Positions 19,357 through 28,364 of a stretch of 64,000 bases of DNA are shown here, piece by piece. Source of the stretch: an uncultured bacterium (lineage in GTDB: Bacteria; Bacteroidota; Ignavibacteria; Kapaibacteriales; UBA4661); assembly GCA_937899715.1 (NCBI GenBank), contig CALCNX010000069.1, forward strand, positions 14,184-78,183. The letters are read 5' to 3'. Under the pieces are notes generated by a model that was given only the letters and a program-made list of their open reading frames with translations, was not told the DNA's origin and did not search any database. A program made the position numbers and the translations under genes. Numbering within the stretch: the stretch's first letter is position 1; each line of letters starts with the position of its first letter.

Positions 19357-19497
19357 AGCAATAGTCTGGGCATTACCTTCAACTGGAGTGCGGAATTTTA
19401 ATTCCGCAAAAATATATCCAGTATTGAAGCGGGGTTGTGAGTGCTCGCGGAATTAAAATTCCGCACTCCATCCGAAATGTCCAGACTACTGTTGAAG
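19357..19497. mobile_element. MITE-like repeat, copy 1
   Basis: About 140 bp without coding capacity. Its ends are inverted (CAATAGTCTGGGCATT at 19359-19374 against AAATGTCCAGACTACTG at 19475-19491), and inside each end is a near-palindrome, GCGGAATT-TT-AATTCCGC on the left and its mirror on the right, so the element can fold into hairpins. It resembles copy 2 at 62500-62637 in the same orientation. It lies between the creD start and the PilM-like gene end. A short ATTACCTTCAAC inverted pair near both ends is specific to this copy. Confidence 0.7.
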
Positions 19498-19514
19498 GTA
19501 ATCCCTGTTTTATT

Positions 19515-20585
19515 TCAAGCGCTCATGCGCTGCGGTTGACGCTGCGAGGGCAGATTGGAGGACAAGATAATTCCTGCGTGTATTTCGGGCAAAGCCGCGC
19601 CGACGGTTGGTACCAGAATATGTGCCACACGCGAAGCGTACTCTTGGAGACGTGTGTCGAGCGTGGTACTCATGCGCCGAAGCGGGTTGAGGCGCTTTGT
19701 GGGTATTGATAAAACAGCAGAAGCCTCGTCGAAGGCAGTCTTAGTGAGATCGGCACCAAAAAAATATATATTGTCAATCGCTGCCTGAACTGATTCTGAA
19801 GCCTCTGAAAGGACTTCATTGCAGATATGACCAAATCCGTTTTTTAATAGCATTTCGTCTTCGGAAAGAGTATCGCTCAAAGGTACAGCATGATTGCTGC
19901 GTTCAGCTTTTTCAGCAGCATTGTGCAGCGCTTGACTGAGCGCCTCTTCGAGGGAAATTGTGGCTGTGTGCAAAAGAACGCTGTTGCGAACAATGCTAAC
20001 ATCCATAAACCCATGCTGAACACTGCACAGCGCTGTCACGGAGCGCTCTTCGGGGTAACTATGGACAAAAGCAGTATGTGCTGACGTTTGCGCCGAGACG
20101 AATCGTTGCAAATCCGCACCCAGTAGCGTGGAGGCGTGTTCTGCAACTCCCGTGATGGTGCGTGATACTAAGACCGACATGGCTGTAAAAGGGTTTGATG
20201 CGAAGCCGTATAATGGGTAAATTGTCGCTAAAAATTGCGATGGGTCGTATGCGGGCAAGTGCTCACTTGCTTCAAGGCGTACAATACGGCGAAGTTCATC
20301 AGTAGTAAGCGTGTTAGAATAAGGGATTTGATGCGACAAAACACTTTCCATCGTCATGGCAATACCAAGAGAGCGAGCTTTTCCGGCTATGGGGCGCAGA
20401 ATTTCTTCAAGTTCGAGCATGGCGGGCGAATCCAACGCTTCGGTGAGCGGGCGCGTCCAGTCGAATGTCTGCGATGTAGCGTTCAGGTAGGTGAGCGCCA
20501 GTCCGCTTTCGTGGGATTCAAACAGCGCACAGTATGTACGGTAGCTGTCGAAGTAGAGTGTTGCAATGGTCGAGCCTATAAGCAT
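19515..20585 (-). CDS. PilM-like actin-fold protein
   Basis: A 356-residue protein that resembles PilM, the actin-like cytoplasmic part of type IV pilus and type II secretion platforms. Supporting features are the early IATLYFDSYRTYCALFE beta-hairpin, the central segment HQIPYSNTLTTDELRRIVRLEASEHLPAYDPSQF, which mirrors the PilM regions before the ATPase core, and a C-terminal VPTVGAALPEI like the PilM terminal glycine segment. Classical PilM phosphate loops are not clear, so ATP binding is doubtful. No pilN, pilO, pilP or pilQ is adjacent. The role is inferred from remote similarity only. Confidence 0.5.
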   Translation of the reverse strand: MLIGSTIATLYFDSYRTYCALFESHESGLALTYLNATSQTFDWTRPLTEALDSPAMLELEEILRPIAGKARSLGIAMTMESVLSHQIPYSNTLTTDELRRIVRLEASEHLPAYDPSQFLATIYPLYGFASNPFTAMSVLVSRTITGVAEHASTLLGADLQRFVSAQTSAHTAFVHSYPEERSVTALCSVQHGFMDVSIVRNSVLLHTATISLEEALSQALHNAAEKAERSNHAVPLSDTLSEDEMLLKNGFGHICNEVLSEASESVQAAIDNIYFFGADLTKTAFDEASAVLSIPTKRLNPLRRMSTTLDTRLQEYASRVAHILVPTVGAALPEIHAGIILSSNLPSQRQPQRMSA

Positions 20586-20858
20586 ATACCCTCAATTGTT
20601 CATACAAAAAAGTTCGCAAAACAGCGATTATGAGATGAATAACCGATAATGACAGAACTGCGCGATGAACGCCCGTAAAATAGCGTTTCTTCTACGAAAA
20701 TCCATCCTGAAAATGGAAATGTGCAAAACTTCTTTGATACTTCACAAATAGCATCCCCAAAAGAAAACACCTCATTCCTATCCAGTGCAAAGTGCTTATT
20801 AAAAATGTATGCCAAATTTTTTTTTCTCTAACTACGACGGTTTGCGTAAATTCGGCGA

Positions 20859-21500
20859 ATGAAAAATATACTTTCCTCATATATCTCTCTCTTCCGCTCG
20901 GCGTTTCTCCTTGCGTTTGTGGTCGTTATGGTGATGACGCTTGCACCAAGGCAGCTTTGTGCCCAATATTGGCACGCCGGTATTTATCAGGGCGTATCAA
21001 TTGCACAACGTGGACTCGTGGGCAACACCAACCAATTGAACTGGATACCCTCCCTTGCCATTCATTACTTCCCCAAAAATAATCCGATTATTTTGGGTGG
21101 TTCTTTGTCTATGCAGTTCTTTAACCCTTCTGAAGCTGCACGTAAACAGGGTGAAAATTTTGAACTATTGGTCTTCCCACTTTCGATGTGTTTTCAGTTT
21201 CTCCTCCTGCCCGAACCGCCATTTCGTCCTTATTACGGCATAGAAACAGGCGCGGCGTGGTATCGGTATCGCTTTTTCAATAAAGAACGCGAAATAGGGC
21301 AGGACAATAACATTGGGCTAATGATAACGCCAAATGTGGGCGTGAAGGTAGAAATTTTTGAGGATTTGGATATTGACCTGAATGTCCGCTATCAGTTTCT
21401 TTTCCACGAGCGTCTTGAGTGGGGTAGCGCGGGACAAGCAACACAAGGATATAACATTCTGAACATTTCGCTCGGGCTGAATTATCAGTTGTTTCGTTAG
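20859..21500 (+). CDS. Small outer-membrane beta-barrel protein
   Basis: 213 residues with a long signal peptide ending near RQLCAQ, followed by alternating aromatic/polar strands (HAGIYQGVSIAQRG, GIETGAAWYRYRFF) and a final strand NISLGLNYQLFR ending near an aromatic residue. This fits an 8-stranded porin-like barrel of the OmpW/OMP_b-brl type. No ligand can be named. The next gene starts 110 bp later with no terminator seen. Confidence 0.65.
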   Translation: MKNILSSYISLFRSAFLLAFVVVMVMTLAPRQLCAQYWHAGIYQGVSIAQRGLVGNTNQLNWIPSLAIHYFPKNNPIILGGSLSMQFFNPSEAARKQGENFELLVFPLSMCFQFLLLPEPPFRPYYGIETGAAWYRYRFFNKEREIGQDNNIGLMITPNVGVKVEIFEDLDIDLNVRYQFLFHERLEWGSAGQATQGYNILNISLGLNYQLFR

Positions 21501-21609
21501 GATTGATACTATGCTGCGACCCGATGTTATGGAAAAAATATTTGCTTGAAATTAGTCTGTTTCGTAGGTTTGAAGTCTAGTCTCTTTTTTTTAATTTATT
21601 GGAGTTTCA

Positions 21610-22517
21610 ATGTACAAACTCGGAATTTCCCCCCCCCCCCCCCCCGCAAGTCTAGTTATTTGCTAACACTGTTGTTAGTCGGTGCAAGTTTTGCCTTTGT
21701 GAGTTGTTCTTCTGACTTTTTAAGTGAAAATAGTCAAGAAATAGTGAAGAGCAATGAGGCAGAAGATAAAGCCAAAGCCGTACAAAATGAAATTGCGTCT
21801 CTTACGAGACAGTTTATCCAAGTTCACGGTCTTCTTAATTTTGAAAATGCGGCAGCATTTGAAAAATATGTAGCTGCAAATGCTAGTAGTGACCTTAAGG
21901 CAGTGCTTCCACATTTCTCTTTTGCCAAAGAACAAAAGCCATTATTAAAACCCTATGACCTCCAAGTTTCCACTTCGCGGATGGTTAAGAACCAAAGGGT
22001 AGTTGATGTCAGTTCCAGAGAAAAAAATGATCCTAAAGTGGCTTTTACTCCTGGTGCTGAAGTAACGGTAGGAAATATTTCTGGACCTGGACAGATTTTC
22101 TTAGATCAAGCGGAAGTTCTTTATACTGGAATGATTGGCTCTGTAGTTTACTCGTTAACCTACAACCCGCCCTCGCCAGTATTTTCAGATGTGATTAATG
22201 CACGGCTTACAATTAACAACCCTGTTCTTCCGCCAGGCGGTACATTTTTTCTATCTGATGTCGGTCCAAGTCAAACATGGTATGGCGTAAAAGATGGTCA
22301 GCCAGCCGTCTTTGTACAGTTTACTATGCCTACGTGGGTTAAGCCGCCTGCAGAATATTATGGATATGTGCAGCCCTCATTTCTTTGGATTGTATATGAA
22401 TATGTAAGAGCAGTCTATCCAATTCAATCTTTTGTTGGCATTAATTCTTCTCTCAGTGTGAGCATCTCCTACGGAGGTAGCTCTGGTTCGATGACAACCA
22501 CTATGGCGGCTCAGTAA
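21610..22517 (+). CDS. Candidate phase-variable lipoprotein, out of frame at a poly-C tract
   Basis: The best start is ATG 21610 with GGAG at 21601-21604. Six codons later comes a run of 17 C. Read with 17 C, this start ends at a TAA at 21664. The frame after the tract encodes a good lipoprotein signal (RKSSYLLTLLLVGASFAFVSC) and about 290 further residues to 22517. With 15 or 18 C the two parts join, giving a Lys/Arg-containing n-region, hydrophobic core and lipobox Cys at about residue 31. As sequenced, the downstream frame can only be entered from a poor TTG at 21546. The mature protein has no family I recognise; its base composition is more AT-rich than its neighbours. Either the gene switches by slipped-strand mispairing or the homopolymer was miscounted. 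Confidence 0.7.
21629..21645 (+). repeat. Poly-C tract (17 C) within the lipoprotein start region
   Basis: An uninterrupted run of 17 C begins after TCGGAATTT. It is by far the longest homopolymer in the window and lies 17 bases after the likely start codon. Tract length decides whether the lipoprotein is in frame. Confidence 0.9.
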
Positions 22518-22552
22518 GTATCCGACTGATTCAAGCAATGAAAAACAAAAAA

Positions 22553-22573
22553 GGAGGATAAATTTTATCCTCC
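22553..22573. terminator. Bidirectional terminator
   Basis: A 10-bp perfect stem (GGAGGATAAA with its mirror) around a single central T, flanked by A-run and T-run on the two sides, sits between two convergent lipoprotein genes ending at 22517 and 22609. Confidence 0.88.
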
Positions 22574-22608
22574 TTTTCTTATTTATTGTCGCTATTTGCG
22601 GCACAGAT

Positions 22609-23433
22609 TTATTTCCCTGGGGTGAAAGAAACAAGTGTGCGAAGCTGTCCATTAAACACAATAGCGCCGAGTATCGGAATATTCGTTGCAACAGTATTAA
22701 ATTGACGACGCAAGAGTGTTCGGGGAGTGTTGTTTTCCGACACAACACCAAAATCATACTCGCTCTGAATCGCAGGGACAGTCAAACTGCCCAAAAGTGG
22801 AAGAGTGAGTTTGAGTCCGATAGTCTGGGACTGCCGATGAACGCTATACGTGGTATTATTCAACAAAAGGCTTGTTTTGCCAAGTCCTTTACCGCTTACA
22901 CCTGCAGCTATAGCAATTGAGCCAAATCCCGTAACATCAAATGTCGCATTAAATCCTGTTGTGGCAAAATCCTGTGCACTTGCAGCGTCTTTCAAATCAC
23001 CCAGCTTTATCCACTTGGGTTCAAATCCACGAAGAACAATATCTGCCAGATTAATATTGAACGCACTAGCTCCGCTTAGAAACTGCCCAATTGCACCCGT
23101 ATTAAAATATTGATAAATTTCATCGTTTGTAACGCGGTAGTAACTGGAATCACGTCTTGTTAAGCGCGTGGTGGAGACTGCTGCAAAGGTTGAGTCAATA
23201 ACCAAAACGGCATCATTTTGTCCACCAATCGAAAGCCCCGTTGCTATAACTGTACTCGTTACACGAAAGACACTATCACGAATGGGAGCATTAACTGTGT
23301 CAAGTTTCGATTGCTGATACACCGTATAATCACCTGTTTTAAAGCCAAATTTTTCGCCACTCGGTTGCGTGGTACACGCCGCAAGTGCAATGATAAGCGC
23401 ACCGCACGCGCAAAGGATTCTGGAGAATTTCAT
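22609..23433 (-). CDS. Lipoprotein of unknown function
   Basis: 274 residues from ATG 23433; the frame opens 21 codons earlier without leader character. The signal MKFSRILCACGALIIALAAC ends in a lipobox Cys, so it is lipid-anchored. The rest is beta-rich (TRLTRRDSSYYRVTNDEIYQY, GFNATFDVTGFGSIAIAAG) with no family I recognise. It lies downstream of mdh behind that gene's terminator and is convergent with the poly-C lipoprotein. A cell-envelope role is all that can be inferred. Confidence 0.8.
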   Translation of the reverse strand: MKFSRILCACGALIIALAACTTQPSGEKFGFKTGDYTVYQQSKLDTVNAPIRDSVFRVTSTVIATGLSIGGQNDAVLVIDSTFAAVSTTRLTRRDSSYYRVTNDEIYQYFNTGAIGQFLSGASAFNINLADIVLRGFEPKWIKLGDLKDAASAQDFATTGFNATFDVTGFGSIAIAAGVSGKGLGKTSLLLNNTTYSVHRQSQTIGLKLTLPLLGSLTVPAIQSEYDFGVVSENNTPRTLLRRQFNTVATNIPILGAIVFNGQLRTLVSFTPGK

Positions 23434-23459
23434 AGTGAGGAGGGGAAAAGTGGGAAAAG

Positions 23460-23501
23460 AAGCCTTGCAAGACGCACAACGAGTACATTCTTGCAAGGCT
23501 T
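23460..23501 (-). terminator. Terminator of mdh
   Basis: 12-bp perfect arms (23460-23471 with 23490-23501), 14 bp after the mdh stop, followed in the minus direction by TCTTTTCCC. Confidence 0.8.
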
Positions 23502-23515
23502 GGAGACTACGTTAC

Positions 23516-24442
23516 TTAGACATTCGTAAGTTTCGCCATATTCGATTTCACGTCGTCGGCAGATTTTTGCAATGCGGCTTGCTCATCAGCGGAGAGCTTA
23601 ATTTCAAAAATGCGCTCCATGCCGTTTTTGCCAATCACAATCGGAACACCGCAGACGACGTCGCGTAAGCCGTATTCACCTTCAAGCCAGACAGCACTTG
23701 GCAAGATGCGACGTTTGTCTTTGATGATACATTCTGCCATCTCAACAGCCGAAGCCGATGGTGCGTAGTATGCACTGCCCGTCTTGAGCAAGCCCACGAT
23801 TTCAGCGCCGCCGTTAGCTGTGCGCTTCACGATTTCGTCAATGCGGTTTTGGGGCATGAGTTCCGAGATTGGTACGCCCGCCACAGTGGTAAAGCGCGGA
23901 AGCGGAACCATTGTGTCGCCGTGACCGCCCAGAACAAACGCATTGATGTCTTCCACCGAAACGCCCAATTCCATTGCGATAAACGTGCGGTAACGAGCCG
24001 AATCCAGCACACCCGCCATGCCAAGCACCTTGTGGCGTGGTAGTCCCGTTGCTTTGAGCGCCACGTACGTCATTACGTCCAGAGGATTGGAGACGATGAT
24101 AAAAAACGCATTTGGCGATTTTGCGTACGCTTGTTCGATGCACGATTTGACGATTTCTGCATTTTTGAACAACAAGTCGTCGCGGCTCATACCGGGCTTG
24201 CGGGCAAGTCCTGCGGTCATAATCACGATGTTCGAGTCTGCGGTTGCGTCGTAGGAGTTTGTGCCCGTAACGCGAGTGTCTGAGCCAATCACGGGCATAG
24301 CTTGGAACATATCCAAGCCTTTGCCCTGCGGCAAATCTTCGACCACATCCACGATAACAACTTCGTGAGCGAGTCCATCGTAAGCAATTTTTTGAGCGGC
24401 AGTCGCGCCGACATTTCCTGCGCCGATAACGGTAATTTTCAT
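23516..24442 (-). CDS. mdh: Malate dehydrogenase (LDH-like type)
   Basis: A 308-residue NAD-dependent enzyme that interconverts malate and oxaloacetate in the citric acid cycle, in either the oxidative or reductive direction. GAGNVGAT binds the cofactor at the N-terminus. LARKPGMSRDDLL carries the Arg that selects oxaloacetate over pyruvate, and GGHGDTMVPLPR contains the catalytic His. Length and motifs match the tetrameric LDH-like malate dehydrogenases of Chlorobi and Bacteroidota. It is monocistronic, bounded by its own terminator and divergent from the glycosyltransferase. Confidence 0.95.
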   Translation of the reverse strand: MKITVIGAGNVGATAAQKIAYDGLAHEVVIVDVVEDLPQGKGLDMFQAMPVIGSDTRVTGTNSYDATADSNIVIMTAGLARKPGMSRDDLLFKNAEIVKSCIEQAYAKSPNAFFIIVSNPLDVMTYVALKATGLPRHKVLGMAGVLDSARYRTFIAMELGVSVEDINAFVLGGHGDTMVPLPRFTTVAGVPISELMPQNRIDEIVKRTANGGAEIVGLLKTGSAYYAPSASAVEMAECIIKDKRRILPSAVWLEGEYGLRDVVCGVPIVIGKNGMERIFEIKLSADEQAALQKSADDVKSNMAKLTNV

Positions 24443-24649
24443 GATAAACCTTGTAAATATGCGAGATTTGAAATAAAAAGGAGTGGATTATCGTTTATGA
24501 TTCTGCTGGTTTGCCTTTGGTGCGACATAGAAATTTGATGGGTCGCAATACTTCATAGATTTGCAAGTTACGCGCTTTTTCAGAAATTTGCGCAAAGGTT
24601 TTGCGCTTTATTACAAATTTTCCTTTATCATCACCATTTTGCGCTTCCG

Positions 24650-25870
24650 ATGAATGTTTTCTCAACGATAGACGCAGCAACGCTTATAGTGTTGTGCGCC
24701 TGTGCTGTCTGGCTCATTTTCTTTGCCATTGTGGGCTTGAACGGGCTTGCGATGAAGCCGCTTGCAAGCGAAGTTCTTCCCCAGATGACCTCATTTCCAC
24801 GCCTTAGCGTCATCATTGCTGCTTGCAACGAAGCCGATACTATCGGACAGGCTCTTCAATCCTTGCTCGGCACGACCTACCCCAATCTCGAAATCATTAT
24901 CGTCAATGACCGCTCCACTGATGAAACAGGCACAATTATTGACCGCCTTGCCGCGCAGGACAAACGCATCAAGACGCTGCACGTGACTACGCTGCCGACT
25001 GATTGGCTGGGTAAAGTTCACGCGCTGCACGTGGCTTCTGAAGCTGCAACGGGAGATTTCCTGCTTTTTACTGATGCCGATATTCATTTTGTGCCGGAGA
25101 CGCTCACCCACGCCATTGCTTTTGCCGAACAGCATCAGCTTGACCATTTGGCAATGGCTCCCGAAACTCGCAAACCTTCTTCAGTAAGCGCCGTGCAGCA
25201 GTGGCTTATTTCACTGGTCATTGCCGGTTTTTCGGCGCTCTTCCTTTTTGCTATGCGTATTCGTAAGCTCCGCAAGCCTGATTCTAAAGCCTTTGTCGGC
25301 ATTGGCGCGTTTAATCTCGTGCGAAAAAGCGCTTTTCGGAAAACTGGTGGTTTTGCGTGGCTCAAGATGGAAGTCCTTGATGATGTTGGCTTAGGAATGA
25401 TGATGAAGCGCTCCGGCGCACGGTGCGACTGTGTAAACGGCGTAGGGCTGATTCATCTGGAATGGTATCCGACCCTGAGTGCCATTCGTCAAGGCTTCGA
25501 GAAGAATTTTTTTGCGGGCTTCGGACATTATCGCTGGTTACGAATTATGTGGCGAGTGACACAACTAGCCGCAATGGTTTTTCTGCCGTGGGCAGTGGCG
25601 CTTTGGGTGTGGTGGTCAAGCGCACAGGTTCTGCTTGTGTTTCTGCTTGTGTGTGTGCATATTGCATTGCCCGTTGGTATTGCTACGTGGAAGCGTAAAG
25701 GTTTGCCCGTAGAAGTATCAGTCTTTGCGGCATTGCCACTTGCTTTTGCATTCGTGATAGCGTTCATGCTCCGCTCGGCGTGGCACGTTTCACGAAAAGG
25801 CGGCATTACTTGGCGTGGGACGTTTTATTCGCTTGAAACTCTCCGCCGCGAACAGCGCGTTAGAATGTAA
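24650..25870 (+). CDS. Family 2 glycosyltransferase, membrane-bound
   Basis: A 406-residue GT-A fold enzyme. One N-terminal helix anchors it, then the nucleotide-sugar domain (LSVIIAACNEADTI, IIVNDRSTDET) with the metal-binding LLFTDADIHF motif, an acceptor motif (KMEVLDDVGLGMMMKRSG) and QGFEKN in place of QxxRW, followed by two to four C-terminal membrane helices. The arrangement resembles the hopanoid-linked HpnB and carotenoid-linked CrtQ enzymes, which glycosylate lipid acceptors; without hopanoid or carotenoid genes nearby this stays open. Divergent from mdh; the PQQ-like gene follows after 43 bp. Confidence 0.85.
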   Translation: MNVFSTIDAATLIVLCACAVWLIFFAIVGLNGLAMKPLASEVLPQMTSFPRLSVIIAACNEADTIGQALQSLLGTTYPNLEIIIVNDRSTDETGTIIDRLAAQDKRIKTLHVTTLPTDWLGKVHALHVASEAATGDFLLFTDADIHFVPETLTHAIAFAEQHQLDHLAMAPETRKPSSVSAVQQWLISLVIAGFSALFLFAMRIRKLRKPDSKAFVGIGAFNLVRKSAFRKTGGFAWLKMEVLDDVGLGMMMKRSGARCDCVNGVGLIHLEWYPTLSAIRQGFEKNFFAGFGHYRWLRIMWRVTQLAAMVFLPWAVALWVWWSSAQVLLVFLLVCVHIALPVGIATWKRKGLPVEVSVFAALPLAFAFVIAFMLRSAWHVSRKGGITWRGTFYSLETLRREQRVRM

Positions 25871-25913
25871 CGCACAACATTGAACACTCCCTTTCATTTA
25901 ACCCTATTCCACT

Positions 25914-27236
25914 ATGTCTTCCTTGTCCAATAGTCGTTCGACACCGAAAGCACTTGCTGTTGCAATGCTATTTGTCGGTCTCTTTACAAGCCTCTTTGCT
26001 GCTTGCCAGCAGGTGCGTCCGCCTGATGCGTTCACGTTCTATGGCGGTGCGGCGCGTTCCGGTAATTATGAAAATGGAGGTTCGTTCACGAACACCATGA
26101 TTATCAACGATTTTCCGAAGAAAAATGATTCGGCAGCACTCACTTCGGCAAAGGGGCAAATTGGTGCCAATATGCCGCCAGTTCCGATTTCATTTATCGC
26201 GAGCTATCTCACGCTTCTGGACGGTAATGCCGTGCGCTATGCAAACGGCAGAATGGAATGGAAAGCGCCATTTGATGCGACCGCGGGCGGTAAGCGTGCG
26301 ATTGCCTCTGCCCTGCCCTGCCGCGACAAAGAAGATAATTTCTACGTTCTGGCAAACGACGGCGCACTGTACTCCATCGCAAAAGATGGCAAGCGACGCT
26401 GGAAACAATCATTCTTCACGCCCGCACCCCTCTCACTCTTTTGCGATTTACTTCCGCTTGCTGACGGCATTCTTGTTGGCTTCAGCGCCGACGGTGTTCG
26501 CGGAACGCTCATCAAATGTACATTTGACGGCACTATTGCGTGGAAGCAAGAGTTTGCGACGGCTCCCGTGCGGGCGTTTGCTGCCGACGAAGCAGGAAAT
26601 ATAACGCTTGCGCTGACGGCGAACACACCCGGCGCAACCGACTCGCTCGTGAGCATAGCAACCAATGGCGGGCGGCGATGGGCGAAAGGTGTTCCCGCTA
26701 CAAGGCTTTTGCGAATGCCAATCACGGAAGCGGGGCAAATCCTCATCTCCGGCATAAGAGAGACTAAAACTGCGCGGGAAGATGTTCTTTTGGCATTCGA
26801 CGCAAATGGCAATCAGCGCTGGGAGAAGGTGCTCACCTTTACGCCGCAGGGAATCGCAATGGGAACACACGAAGGCTCTCCGCTACTTGTTGTAGCGGGC
26901 TATCGGATGGGTATGGGCGAGTCACTTTCGCTTGTGCTGGGCTTGGATGCTAATGGCAAAGAGCGCTGGCGCTTGAGCTACGACCTTGCCGTGATGGGCG
27001 CTCCGATGATAAGCCAACAAAACATCGTTTTTGTCGGCACAAAGGGTGAAGCCATTGGCGCATACTTTATGAGCAAAAGCGGTGTTTTTCAGCAAGTTGT
27101 TTCCATGAGCGATGCGCCGCCGTTGTGCCTTATTCCGGCGGTGGATGCCGAAAATAATATTCTCTTTTCGGCTTCCGATGAATTGGGAATTGTAAAAATC
27201 GGCAAACTGCCCGTTCAACGTCTTTTACCGTATTGA
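25914..27236 (+). CDS. Lipoprotein with PQQ-like beta-propeller repeats
   Basis: 440 residues. A signal sequence ends in LFAAC, giving a lipid-anchored Cys near residue 31. The remainder contains repeated blades of the type GxxxWxxxF (GRMEWKAPF, GKRRWKQSFF, GTIAWKQEF, GGRRWAKGV, GNQRWEKVL, GKERWRLSY), the mark of PQQ/BamB-type propellers. It is not obviously BamB, since length and neighbours differ. It probably acts as an outer-membrane or periplasmic scaffold. It shares its direction with the preceding glycosyltransferase and ends at a strong terminator. Confidence 0.8.
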   Translation: MSSLSNSRSTPKALAVAMLFVGLFTSLFAACQQVRPPDAFTFYGGAARSGNYENGGSFTNTMIINDFPKKNDSAALTSAKGQIGANMPPVPISFIASYLTLLDGNAVRYANGRMEWKAPFDATAGGKRAIASALPCRDKEDNFYVLANDGALYSIAKDGKRRWKQSFFTPAPLSLFCDLLPLADGILVGFSADGVRGTLIKCTFDGTIAWKQEFATAPVRAFAADEAGNITLALTANTPGATDSLVSIATNGGRRWAKGVPATRLLRMPITEAGQILISGIRETKTAREDVLLAFDANGNQRWEKVLTFTPQGIAMGTHEGSPLLVVAGYRMGMGESLSLVLGLDANGKERWRLSYDLAVMGAPMISQQNIVFVGTKGEAIGAYFMSKSGVFQQVVSMSDAPPLCLIPAVDAENNILFSASDELGIVKIGKLPVQRLLPY

Positions 27237-27255
27237 CGAGGAACATAACAAAATA

Positions 27256-27291
27256 AAAACGGCTTTGGGAAGCGCTTCCCAAAGCCGTTTT
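27256..27291. terminator. Bidirectional terminator, 36-nt perfect palindrome
   Basis: AAAACGGCTTTGGGAAGC (27256-27273) and its exact complement (27274-27291) lie between the convergent PQQ-like and DUF4249 genes. Confidence 0.92.
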
Positions 27292-27321
27292 GCTATGATT
27301 GTTGAAGTTTCCTATGGTTCT

Positions 27322-28311
27322 TTACGGTCGCACGGTCAGGCGTGTTTCGGCAGTGCCAATAAAAATTCCTATGCCGTCGCCTTTCACATTCCAGCGAGGA
27401 TTGATGCCTTCCGAGCCGATTGGATTATTGCCGGAGTTTGCACGGGCATTACTGACCACGTAGTCGTAATATGCAGAATCTGCCGCCTGCACAACGAGCG
27501 AAATTGACGCTGTGGGCGGATAAATACGTGCCGGAAGAATAAAGTTTGCGGGCGGGAAGCGCCTGACGAGGGAAAGTGATTGCCGAAGCGTTACCGTGCC
27601 ACTGCTGGCACTCGCACCACTTTGCGCATTTTGGACACCGAGTGATGTTTCTCCGCCTAAAGAGTCGCGGGATTGGGAATCACGGACGCTAAAGAAGGAA
27701 ACTCGGTACATTTCCGTTACACGCGAGCGCACATTCAGCGTTACAACGGCTGTTGTCGCCGGAACGACAGCAATCATACCGTTTTTGGAAAGAAGTTTCG
27801 TTGTGTCGCCCGTCAGAAAAACATTGGCGTTTGTCGTAAATTCACTTGTGCGAGAGAATGTGAAGCGAGGTTGTTCAATGGCGGGCGCAGCGGGAACAAT
27901 CGTTTCAGCCGTAGCCACTTTGCCCTGCCACTCTATGCGCAGAGCGTATGTTTTTCCCGATTGCACGACAAGCCCAGGTGCTTCGTAGAAACTTCTGCGG
28001 GGTGCGGGTTTGCCATCCGAGAGCGTGTCGCTGGGTGTCGGAGCTTGGAGATTCAGAGCAAATATTTGCCCATCCACAGTAATACTCGCTTTGGCATCAC
28101 CCACAAAAACTCTATCCACCGTGAAGGTATCCAACGGCGGAAGGGTGCGCGAAATCTGAATATTTCGCACGGGAGCACCGGAGACAAGCAAGCCCGAAAC
28201 AACGATGCGCTCAGTGCTGGGAAGCTGAATATCAGTAATAGTGCTGGAGCAGGAATACATGAGAAGCGTGATTGTAAGCGACGTTATGAGAAGAAAACTA
28301 ATGCGTTTCAT
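27322..28311 (-). CDS. DUF4249 lipoprotein, partner of TonB receptor
   Basis: 329 residues with lipoprotein signal ending in LLMYSC. The order STITDIQLPSTERIVVSGLL then a Cna-like domain (KASITVDGQIFALN), YEAPGLVVQSGKTYALRIEW and KVATAETIVPAAP matches DUF4249, a surface lipoprotein family found beside TonB receptors in Bacteroidota and relatives. It follows the receptor gene with a 53-bp gap and no terminator, so it is very probably the second gene of the operon. It may act as a ligand-capturing lid, by analogy to SusD, though this is not proven for the family. Confidence 0.85.
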   Translation of the reverse strand: MKRISFLLITSLTITLLMYSCSSTITDIQLPSTERIVVSGLLVSGAPVRNIQISRTLPPLDTFTVDRVFVGDAKASITVDGQIFALNLQAPTPSDTLSDGKPAPRRSFYEAPGLVVQSGKTYALRIEWQGKVATAETIVPAAPAIEQPRFTFSRTSEFTTNANVFLTGDTTKLLSKNGMIAVVPATTAVVTLNVRSRVTEMYRVSFFSVRDSQSRDSLGGETSLGVQNAQSGASASSGTVTLRQSLSLVRRFPPANFILPARIYPPTASISLVVQAADSAYYDYVVSNARANSGNNPIGSEGINPRWNVKGDGIGIFIGTAETRLTVRP

Positions 28312-28364
28312 GAAGTAAAAGTAAGTTGTGACAAATGAAAGATCAAGGAAATGAAGCTCTATGG

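Noticed and set aside
21546..21612. TTG 21546 as true start of the poly-C lipoprotein
   Set aside because: It would place about 34 unsupported residues, including a separate hydrophobic stretch, before the signal peptide and has no ribosome site; ATG 21610 with GGAG is better despite the frame break.
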